This document shows positions 1-4,920 of a DNA stretch of 7,979 bases, piece by piece. Position 1 is the first letter of the stretch; the number at the start of each line of letters is the position of its first letter. The stretch comes from Alphaproteobacteria bacterium (GTDB lineage: Bacteria; Pseudomonadota; Alphaproteobacteria; UBA3830): positions 1 to 7,979 of the forward strand of contig BNWJ01000057.1 of the NCBI GenBank assembly GCA_025998735.1, written 5' to 3'. Below the pieces are notes generated by a model that ran no database searches, was not told the DNA's origin, and was given only the letters and a program-made list of their open reading frames with translations. Position numbers and translations under genes: made by a program.

Positions 1-71
1 TGGTACTCATTAAGTGTGGGTAACATCCCTTCTATTCGTGTCGTTAACGCTAATATATCTATATCTTTCAT
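1..71 (-). CDS. Partial leftward CDS, possibly transposase N-terminus (ISAzo13-like?)
   Basis: On the minus strand an ATG at 71-69 opens 23 codons that run off the left edge without a stop. The peptide begins MKDIDILALTTRIEG and continues MLPTLNEY. From memory, the pattern of a helical lead followed by LPxLNE resembles the extreme N-terminus of ISAzo13-family transposases, which catalyse DDE-type cut-and-paste transposition. This rests on about 20 residues and no catalytic part is visible. No clear Shine-Dalgarno site is seen upstream. A frame of this length can occur by chance. The alternative is an unrelated divergent phage gene, such as a regulator. If it is a transposase, an insertion sequence end should lie just to its right, near the poorly started gene at 101. 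Confidence 0.35.
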   Translation of the reverse strand, partial: MKDIDILALTTRIEGMLPTLNEY

Positions 72-100
72 AGATACAAATATAACTCATGTGATGTCAC

Positions 101-313
101 TTGTCCATATTATTTGATAATAATTCCATAGCTGATGAACTAGAAAAAAAAGAAGGGAAAACATTCAGCGAAGACCAGGTCAGACAAATCATCCGTCGTA
201 TAAGGAAAAACATCGTCGAGAAGCATGGTGAACGTGTATGCGACGAAATCATCCAACGTACAATTTCAGATGGCTATGTTTTGGGAGGAAAAACTACCTT
301 AATTTTAAGGTGA
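101..313 (+). CDS. Small hypothetical phage protein, poorly supported start (possibly 5'-truncated)
   Basis: The frame encodes 70 residues if the TTG at 101 is used. I do not recognise the family. The product is charged and probably helical (for example FSEDQVRQIIRRIRKNIVEK), has one cysteine, and shows no membrane segment. There is no ATG in this frame and no Shine-Dalgarno site before the TTG; the frame is open from 95. A nearby ATG at 94 is in a different frame and meets TGA after seven codons. Deleting one base near 101 would join that ATG to this frame. The gene is therefore either started by a rare TTG, frameshifted, or cut off at its 5' end by an insertion to the left. It ends in TGA just before the repeat-bearing gap. 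Confidence 0.5.
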   Translation: MSILFDNNSIADELEKKEGKTFSEDQVRQIIRRIRKNIVEKHGERVCDEIIQRTISDGYVLGGKTTLILR

Positions 314-324
314 TTGTGAGGTGG

Positions 325-351
325 ATGTCACGTAAAAGTTTTTGAGTGTCA
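325..351 (+). repeat. 27-bp direct repeat, copy 1 (TGTCA-flanked)
   Basis: This is the first of two 27-bp copies that match at 25 of 27 positions. Each has the form RTGTCAY, then 14 bases, then RTGTCAY, so the two half-sites lie 21 bp apart in the same orientation, about two helical turns. The core contains the small palindrome AAAAGTTTT. Six bases GTGAGG at 316-321 can pair with CCTCAC at 353-358, so this copy is enclosed in a possible weak stem. A tandem protein-binding site (operator) is the simplest reading. Confidence 0.75.
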
Positions 352-399
352 CCCTCACCACATAAAAATCCTTATTTTTCAATGGGCATTTCCTCGCGA

Positions 400-426
400 A
401 TGTCACGTAAAAGTTTTCGAATGTCA
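400..426 (+). repeat. 27-bp direct repeat, copy 2 (TGTCA-flanked)
   Basis: The second copy begins 75 bp after the first and differs only at its bases 19 and 22 (T to C and G to A). It ends 54 bp before the ATG at 481 and so sits in the probable promoter region of the sigma-like gene. A further lone ATGTCAC lies at 94-100, inside the palindrome-like GTGATGTCAC. The repeats are not translated into anything protein-like and lie outside the genes. I see no convincing -35/-10 pair to anchor a promoter here. Confidence 0.75.
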
Positions 427-480
427 TGGAGCTTCATCTGCATCTATCTGATACTGGTATCGGTTTTAGGATTGAATCGA

Positions 481-1464
481 ATGAATCGATATGACGGCAT
501 AGACGAAAGAGTAGTTTCGAACGTGCGGATTTTCGCAAGAAATCTGAAACGCACAAACATACTTCGCTCCATGGAAATCGAAGACATAGAGCAGGAGCTG
601 ATGTGCGAAGCCATAAAGTGTCTGCATAATTTTGACGAAAAGCTTGGAGAATTTGAGCATTACATCAGAAAAGTGTTGGCACGATGTGCGGCGAATTTGT
701 TGCGATCTTTTTCATGTGCGAAACGCGGGCCATTTGTCGGTTTCAATGAATACGCCGAGAACGATAACTTTGATGAAAACGCGACGAGAAGCCATTGCGC
801 CGACCTTAATTGGTTGATGGATCATTTGCCGAGCCAATACAAAATGCTCTGCAAATTACTGACCAATCATTCCATCACGGAGACATCAAAAATCGTTGGT
901 AAATCGCGCGGCGTTTTGTATCGAGACTTGAAACGCATTTCTCTTTTGGCGAACCAGCGTAACAATTCTGAAGATCAATTTTTGGCATTATTTTATAGTG
1001 GAGTAAATATGAAAAATTTAGCAGTACTGGAAACTTTAAGCGCAAAGGAAATTAGCGCGTTGGACGTGTACGATCTCATGGATCTACATGACCAAATTGC
1101 GAAACTAACAAGTCATGCAAAAGAGTTGAAAGAAAAACTCGATGACGGTTTGAATTTACGTTTTGCGGAATCTGTAAAAAACAGTTTGCAAAAAGAAAAT
1201 AAAGACACGGGTACAACGAGATTTTTCGATGGTGCCTTTCAAATAGTTGCAGAGGTTCCGAAAAAGGTTACTTGGGATAACGAAAAAATGGAGGAACTAG
1301 TAAAACGCATTCCAAACGAGCAAAGAAAATCATTTGTGAAAATCACGTATTCAATAGAGGAGCGGAAATATTCTGCGCTGCCTTATGAGTATCAGGAGTT
1401 GTTCAAGGAGGCGCGGACAATTACTCCAGGAAAAACGAAATTTCAGATCACGACTGGGGAATAG
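481..1464 (+). CDS. Sigma-70-like phage protein running in frame into a DUF7173-like domain
   Basis: With the ATG at 481 (AGGA at 468-471 as a possible ribosome site) the frame encodes 327 residues. Residues 31-75 resemble sigma region 2 (IEDIEQELMCEAIKCLHNFDE, then an arginine-rich helix). Residues 113-155 resemble region 4, with the helix-turn-helix ITETSKIVGKSRGVLYRDLK. Small sigma-like proteins of this type start replication operons in some prophages, where they may redirect host RNA polymerase or simply bind DNA. From residue 177 the frame continues without a stop into a separate DUF7173-like protein. Homologues, as I recall them, are two genes. Stops exist just before the junction in both other frames (TAG 996-998, TAA 1004-1006), so a one-base change in the T5 run at 979-983 would end the sigma part normally. 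The frame is open back to a GTG at 346, but that stretch reads through the repeats and is not protein-like. Confidence 0.7.
   Translation: MNRYDGIDERVVSNVRIFARNLKRTNILRSMEIEDIEQELMCEAIKCLHNFDEKLGEFEHYIRKVLARCAANLLRSFSCAKRGPFVGFNEYAENDNFDENATRSHCADLNWLMDHLPSQYKMLCKLLTNHSITETSKIVGKSRGVLYRDLKRISLLANQRNNSEDQFLALFYSGVNMKNLAVLETLSAKEISALDVYDLMDLHDQIAKLTSHAKELKEKLDDGLNLRFAESVKNSLQKENKDTGTTRFFDGAFQIVAEVPKKVTWDNEKMEELVKRIPNEQRKSFVKITYSIEERKYSALPYEYQELFKEARTITPGKTKFQITTGE
998..1003 (+). promoter_or_regulatory. Ribosome binding site for internal start at 1009
   Basis: GTGGAG lies five bases before ATG 1009, within the end of the sigma-like part. It supports separate translation of the DUF7173-like protein even though no stop divides it from the frame upstream. 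Confidence 0.5.
1009..1464 (+). CDS. DUF7173-like phage protein (own start inside the fused frame)
   Basis: Starting at ATG 1009 the product has 151 residues. Residues 1-55 form a helical, probably coiled region (ALDVYDLMDLHDQIAKL and on). This is followed by a conserved stretch with KDTGTTRF and VPKKVTWD, and then ITYSIEERKYSALP and ARTITPGKTKF near the end. I recognise this pattern from small phage proteins, annotated DUF7173, that are encoded directly before Sak4-like ATPases. Their biochemical role is unknown to me; a role in recombination or replication is inferred from gene neighbours only. The stop is TAG, five bases before the next gene. If TAG were read through, the frame would end at TGA 1471-1473, overlapping the next ATG. 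This entry overlaps the fused frame above; I think the separate protein is the more natural unit. Confidence 0.7.
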   Translation: MKNLAVLETLSAKEISALDVYDLMDLHDQIAKLTSHAKELKEKLDDGLNLRFAESVKNSLQKENKDTGTTRFFDGAFQIVAEVPKKVTWDNEKMEELVKRIPNEQRKSFVKITYSIEERKYSALPYEYQELFKEARTITPGKTKFQITTGE

Positions 1465-1469
1465 AAAAC

Positions 1470-2261
1470 ATGAAAATCATAACAGCAGAAGAAAGACTGA
1501 GGGAGCAGACCGGAGCGAAAATAGCAATCTTCGGACAGTCTGGGATTGGCAAAACGTCTCTTCTCAAAACCATCGATGAACCGACGATTTGTTTGGATTT
1601 TGAGGCTGGGTTGCTTGCGGTACAAGCTTGGGGTGGAGACTCGATCGCTGTACGAACTTGGGAAGAAGCACGTGATATTGCGTGTCTAATTGGAGGAGCG
1701 AATCCAGCGTTGAAGGCAAATTCCGCCTACGGACAGAGGCACTTTGAAATGGCAAAAACAAAGTATCAGGAGTGTGATTTTTCTAAGTACAAATGCATTT
1801 TTATTGATAGCATTACCATCGCATCAAAATTGTGTTTGACGTGGTGCAAGTCTCAACCTGAAGCAGTTTCCGAAAAGTCTGGCAAGCCAGATACAAGAGC
1901 GGCATATGGTTTGCTAGCTTCAGAAATGAGTATTTGGCTAAACCAGTTTCAGCACATTCCAAACAAAGATGTGATTATCGTCGGACTTTTGGAACAGAGA
2001 ACCGATAACTTCAACCAAACCACATGGGTTCCGCAAATCGAAGGATCGAAAACCACAAGTGAAATCCCAGGAGTTCTAGACGAAGTCATATCTATGGTTC
2101 CTATGAAAGATGAATTTGGAAAGCAAGAACGTAAATTTGTATGTCACACATTGAATGAAAATAAATATCCAGCAAAAGACAGAAGTGGAAATTTAAATGA
2201 AATTGAGGAAGCACATCTCGGAAAGTTATTGGCGAAAATTAAATCAAAGAAAGGAGGTTGA
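1470..2261 (+). CDS. Sak4-like RecA-fold ATPase (AAA_24)
   Basis: The product has 263 residues with a Walker A motif GQSGIGKTS at 22-30 and a Walker B strand IFIDS at 110-114, in the spacing of AAA_24/RecA-like phage ATPases of about 250 residues. LDFEAGLLAV at 42-51 and the WVPQIEGSKTT region late in the protein also fit. Sak4-type proteins are known single-strand annealing or RecA-like recombinases that act with a phage SSB. The setting supports this: a DUF7173-like gene precedes it and an SSB-like gene lies two genes downstream. GGGGA at 1456-1460 gives a ribosome site for ATG 1470. It ends in TGA within the ribosome site of the next gene, which suggests coupled translation. I see no defect. 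Its exact subfamily cannot be settled by eye. Confidence 0.88.
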   Translation: MKIITAEERLREQTGAKIAIFGQSGIGKTSLLKTIDEPTICLDFEAGLLAVQAWGGDSIAVRTWEEARDIACLIGGANPALKANSAYGQRHFEMAKTKYQECDFSKYKCIFIDSITIASKLCLTWCKSQPEAVSEKSGKPDTRAAYGLLASEMSIWLNQFQHIPNKDVIIVGLLEQRTDNFNQTTWVPQIEGSKTTSEIPGVLDEVISMVPMKDEFGKQERKFVCHTLNENKYPAKDRSGNLNEIEEAHLGKLLAKIKSKKGG

Positions 2262-2265
2262 TGAA

Positions 2266-2418
2266 ATGGAACGCGAAACAATGACAGTAGATGAATTGTG
2301 GGAGGCTATCGGAAAAGCTTATGGAGCATCCGACGAGCAAGTTGCAGATTTAGTCAGAAGAATGACCACAGATACAAATAAAAAAGAAATAAAAGAGGAG
2401 AACAAAAATGGACTTTAA
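2266..2418 (+). CDS. Small hypothetical phage protein (50 aa)
   Basis: ATG 2266 follows a near-perfect AAAGGAGG at 2250-2257 with eight bases between, which decides this start over in-frame starts upstream. The 50-residue product starts MERETMTVDELWEAIGKAYG and ends in a lysine/glutamate-rich tail. It looks like a short helical protein with no membrane segment or cysteines. I do not recognise a family. It starts four bases after the ATPase gene ends and overlaps the next start by 11 bases, so it is firmly within the operon. A role with the flanking recombination genes is only a guess from position. Confidence 0.7.
   Translation: MERETMTVDELWEAIGKAYGASDEQVADLVRRMTTDTNKKEIKEENKNGL
2395..2400 (+). 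promoter_or_regulatory. Ribosome binding site that fixes the SSB-like gene start at 2408
   Basis: GAGGAG lies seven bases before ATG 2408, an ideal spacing. It shows that 2408, not a codon after the TAG at 2432, was the evolved start, so the TAG lies inside the gene. Confidence 0.7.
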
Positions 2419-2908
2419 TACAGCAGAATTATAGACGGAATTTGGATTGATTCCAGCAGGGACGATTGCAAAAGCAATATTGGTCGTAAAACCAGGAAGC
2501 GATTTTTCTGACCAGTTTTTAACCAGAAGTAAAAACAGCGATTCCGCATATTTGGATTGCGAATTCATAATTCTCGAAGGTCAATATGCCAAAAAAGGAA
2601 TCTTCGACAAGATAGGAATCAATGGCAGCGATGCTTGGATCAACATGGGAAAAGCGCGAATCCGTGCGATTCTTGAATCAGGCAAAAACGTCAATCCGAA
2701 AGATATGTCTGAAAACGCAATGGCAGCCCGAAGAATAAATTCATTTGGTGAATTGGATGGACTGGAGGTTGTAATCAAAATCGGCATTGAAAGCGACAAA
2801 AGCGGTACACATAAAGACAAGAACAAAGTTGTATCGATTATTACTCCGGATCACCAAATGTACAAAAATTATAAAAATAATTCCAATTACATTCCTTGGG
2901 GCATATGA
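2408..2908 (+). CDS. SSB-like phage replication protein, interrupted by in-frame TAG at codon 9
   Basis: From ATG 2408 the frame reads MDFNTAEL, then TAG (2432-2434), then TEFGLIPAGTIAKAILVVKP and on to TGA 2906-2908, 165 residues apart from the amber codon. The pattern (DFNxAE, FxLIPAGTIAK, YLDCEFIILEGQYAKK, ARIRAILESGKNV, INSFGELDGLEVVIKIGIE, a DKNKV stretch and TPDH) matches, from memory, a phage family found with Sak4-like ATPases and thought to be SSB-like. The SSB role is inferred. In relatives I recall glutamine at the TAG position, so CAG to TAG is the likely change. Translation might restart at TTG 2447 (153 residues, weak site), lose the first strand, or depend on suppression. Everything after the TAG is intact, which suggests a recent lesion, a sequence error or a tolerated stop. 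The C-terminus ends YIPWGI rather than with a classical acidic SSB tail. Confidence 0.7.
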
Positions 2909-2933
2909 GCTGATGTGTGATGGAGAAGTAAAA

Positions 2934-3137
2934 ATGTGGCAAGCGGTGTTAAAAAGAGCAATCGCAGATGTGATCGACAGTAACGTGAGAGAACGCGAAA
3001 GAAAAGACGCCTTCAATTGGATTTGTCAAGGAGGTCGCTATTTCGAGCGCGCGTGCGATTGTGCAAACGTTACACCAAATGCCGTGAGAATGGAATTATT
3101 GAAAAAAAGAATATGTAAAGCAAACAGAAATACTTAA
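2934..3137 (+). CDS. Small hypothetical phage protein (67 aa, MWQAV family)
   Basis: ATG 2934 has GGAG at 2922-2925, eight bases upstream, and is preferred. ATG 2913 in the same frame is the alternative and would add seven residues. The product starts MWQAVLKRAIADVI and has a central DAFNWICQGGRYFERACDCA followed by VTPNAVRMELLKKRI. The second half looks like a small helix-turn-helix-like fold, and three cysteines are present, not in a clear zinc pattern. From memory, short phage proteins with an MW(K/Q)AVL start and an FxxxCxxAxxxPxxVR motif are common near replication genes of alphaproteobacterial phages, but I know no function. It follows the SSB-like gene by 25 bases and ends in TAA. Confidence 0.72.
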   Translation: MWQAVLKRAIADVIDSNVRERERKDAFNWICQGGRYFERACDCANVTPNAVRMELLKKRICKANRNT

Positions 3138-3155
3138 CTAGAAAGGACAAAAAAA

Positions 3156-3320
3156 ATGACTACAGATGCTGCGCTTTTAAAGCGCCAAGCCCTTGCTCTA
3201 TTCAATTTCGTGAGTATGAAGCAAGAAAACGATAAACGCATAGGAGATCTTACAATCGGAGATTTCCTTGAAATGTGTGGGGTTCTATCAGAATCGGAGG
3301 TCGAAGATGAAAACGATTAA
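3156..3320 (+). CDS. Small acidic hypothetical protein (54 aa)
   Basis: ATG 3156 follows AAAGGA at 3142-3147 and a run of eight A bases. The 54-residue product begins MTTDAALLKRQALALFNFV, continues with LTIGDFLEMCGVLSE, and ends in an acidic tail (SEVEDEND). It appears soluble and helical. I do not recognise it. The gene ends in TAA and overlaps the following micro-frame by 14 bases. It sits in the operon between the SSB-like group and the antirepressor. Confidence 0.7.
   Translation: MTTDAALLKRQALALFNFVSMKQENDKRIGDLTIGDFLEMCGVLSESEVEDEND
3296..3300 (+). promoter_or_regulatory. Strong ribosome binding site before a 20-residue frame
   Basis: GGAGG lies six bases before ATG 3307, inside the end of the 54-residue gene. 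Such a good site is the main reason to believe in the very short frame that follows. Confidence 0.5.
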
Positions 3321-3369
3321 CGATAGAGGCGAACTTAAAATATTTAAAACCAAAAAGGGAGAGCAATAA
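3307..3369 (+). CDS. Micro-ORF of 20 residues, possible leader of the antirepressor
   Basis: The frame begins MKTINDRGELKIF and ends in TAA, whose last A is the first base of the antirepressor ATG (TAATG). It has a strong GGAGG site and overlaps the preceding gene by 14 bases. The peptide is basic (five lysines, one arginine). It is too short to assign. The layout fits a translated leader that couples antirepressor translation to the upstream gene, or a real micro-protein. The antirepressor has its own AGGGAG site, so coupling need not be obligatory. Confidence 0.42.
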   Translation: MKTINDRGELKIFKTKKGEQ

Positions 3370-4196
3370 TGGACAATTTAGAAATATTCAACAATGCAGA
3401 ATTCGGAAATATTCGTGCAACAGAAATTGAGAGGAAATCTTATGCGGTTGGCGTAGATGTCGCTCGCGCACTGGATTATGCAAAACCAAGTCAGGCAGTC
3501 ATTGACCACTGCAAGGGTATCCGTAAGTTGGGGATACCTTCGTCTGGTGGAATCCAAGAAACAAACGTAATTCCTGAAAGTGATATTTACCGCTTAATCA
3601 TCAAAGCCGCGGATCAAAGTCGTAATCCAGAAATCAAAGAAAAAGCCGCTCGTTTTGAGCGGTGGATTTTTGAAGACGTTTTACCGTCAATCCGAAAACA
3701 TAGCGCATATGTTACATCGGTTAAGGCTGAAGAACTTTTGAACAATCCCGACGCTTTGATTGAGATGCTCAATGCAATTAAAAGGGAACGAGCAGAAAAG
3801 GAACGACTTCAGTTTCAAAAAGAACAATTGAAAGTTCAGATCGAAGAGTACAAACCAAAAGCAGTACTTGCCGATGCTATATCTGTGACGCAAGACACAA
3901 TCCTAATTCGAGACCTAGCAAAAATTCTAAAAACGAACGGCATTGAGACAGGAGAAAAACGTTTGTTTGAACAGCTTCGCCAGCAAGGCTTTTTGATCAA
4001 AAAAGACGGAGCAGATTTTAATTCTCCAACTCAAAAAGCGATGGAGCTTGGACTGTTCACACTGACAGAAACTGCAATTGTGCACCATTCCGGAATAACC
4101 ACAATCTCTAAAACTTCAAGGGTCACAGGCAAAGGACAACTGTATTTTCTAAAGTATTTTCTCAATCAAAACGGAGGCAACAATGAAACAAATTAA
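3369..4196 (+). CDS. Phage antirepressor, Bro-N plus KilAC (ANT) domains
   Basis: The product has 275 residues. Residues 1-112 are a Bro-N domain (FNNAEFGNIRATEI, AVGVDVARALDY, then ARFERWIFEDVLPSIRKHSAY). Residues 119-160 are a charged coiled coil, and about 160-270 match the KilAC/ANT DNA-binding domain (YKPKAVLADAIS, LIRDLAKILK, KRLFEQLRQQGFL, GKGQLYFLKYFL). Proteins of this design antagonise the prophage repressor or bind DNA during the lytic switch. AGGGAG at 3356-3361 serves ATG 3369. The gene overlaps the next one by 14 bases. Placed among replication genes, it could tie the start of replication to release of repression, though this is inference. The length and domains look complete. 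Confidence 0.9.
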   Translation: MDNLEIFNNAEFGNIRATEIERKSYAVGVDVARALDYAKPSQAVIDHCKGIRKLGIPSSGGIQETNVIPESDIYRLIIKAADQSRNPEIKEKAARFERWIFEDVLPSIRKHSAYVTSVKAEELLNNPDALIEMLNAIKRERAEKERLQFQKEQLKVQIEEYKPKAVLADAISVTQDTILIRDLAKILKTNGIETGEKRLFEQLRQQGFLIKKDGADFNSPTQKAMELGLFTLTETAIVHHSGITTISKTSRVTGKGQLYFLKYFLNQNGGNNETN

Positions 4197-4920
4197 TGAT
4201 CTCCTCGATGCAAAACTTATCGAGGAACATAAGCTAAAAGAGAAACGAAATTATCTCGGAGCTTCGATGCTAGGTGATGAATGCGTGAGAAAAGTCCAGT
4301 TGCAATATATGAAGCACGACGCAAATTTTTCTGCGCAGAATTTGCGAACCTTCGACATCGGAAATTATCTCGAAAGTTTAATCTTCAAATGGATGATTTT
4401 CGCTGGATTTGATCTGCGTGTCAGAAACGAAAATGGGAGGCAGTTTGGTTTTTCGATAGCCGATGGAAAAATCGCTGGCCATTGCGATGGCATAATTTTT
4501 GGTTTTCCGCCAGAGTTGAAATCGAAAGAATTTGCTAGCGCAGCGAAACAATCGCGTCCAGGCTCAGCCTGGTTGTGGGAATGCAAAACCATGAACAATA
4601 AAAGCTGGAACGACACCGCAAAACGCGGAGTGCTTGTATCAAAACCAACATATTATGTGCAGGTACAATTATATATGGCTTATCTCAATCTCGATGAAAA
4701 TCCATGTTTATTCACGGCATTAAATAAGGACACTTCGGAGGTTTATCATGAATTTATCCAGTTCGATGCGGAAACTGCTCAGAAGTATTCAGACCGAGCC
4801 GTGCAGATTATCAAAGCAACCGAGAGCAACGAATTACTATCGCGTCTTTCGAATGATTCGTCTCATTTCAAATGCAAAATGTGCGGTTTTAGAAATGTAT
4901 GCTGGGGAGATGCACAATGA
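4183..4920 (+). CDS. PD-(D/E)XK nuclease with Fe-S cysteines, Cas4/RecB-like
   Basis: The product has 245 residues. Nuclease motifs in order are DIGNYLE (Glu64), GHCDG (His100, Asp102), ECK (Glu133, Lys135) and QVQLY (Gln160/Gln162, Tyr164). One early cysteine in GDEC (Cys34) and three late ones in CKMCGFRNVC (Cys231, Cys234, Cys240) match the four-cysteine iron-sulphur staple of Cas4 and AddB-type nucleases. Such enzymes resect or trim DNA ends. Beside a Sak4-like ATPase and an SSB-like gene, a recombination exonuclease is the likely job; no cas genes or repeats are present to suggest CRISPR adaptation. GGAGG at 4173-4177 serves ATG 4183. It ends in an ATGA overlap with the primase-helicase. 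All expected catalytic residues are present. Confidence 0.88.
   Translation: MKQINDLLDAKLIEEHKLKEKRNYLGASMLGDECVRKVQLQYMKHDANFSAQNLRTFDIGNYLESLIFKWMIFAGFDLRVRNENGRQFGFSIADGKIAGHCDGIIFGFPPELKSKEFASAAKQSRPGSAWLWECKTMNNKSWNDTAKRGVLVSKPTYYVQVQLYMAYLNLDENPCLFTALNKDTSEVYHEFIQFDAETAQKYSDRAVQIIKATESNELLSRLSNDSSHFKCKMCGFRNVCWGDAQ

Noticed and set aside
325..426. Minimal CRISPR (two repeats and one 48-bp spacer)
   Set aside because: Only two copies, repeats with direct TGTCA ends rather than CRISPR-like ends, and no cas genes; the Cas4-like nuclease belongs to the recombination set.
346..480. Upstream extension of the sigma-like frame to a GTG at 346
   Set aside because: It translates the 27-bp repeat region, has no matching ribosome site, and the result is not protein-like; ATG 481 fits the sigma fold.
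2197..2265. Earlier start for the 50-residue gene at 2197
   Set aside because: It would lie within the ATPase gene, and AAAGGAGG clearly serves ATG 2266.
3513..3540. Inverted repeat GGTATCC/GGATACC with a 9-base loop
   Set aside because: It lies within the conserved Bro-N coding region and is most likely coincidental.
4899..4916. Earlier start for the primase-helicase at 4899
   Set aside because: ATG 4917 has a GGGGAGA site and the standard ATGA overlap; the six extra residues are antisense to nothing and unsupported.
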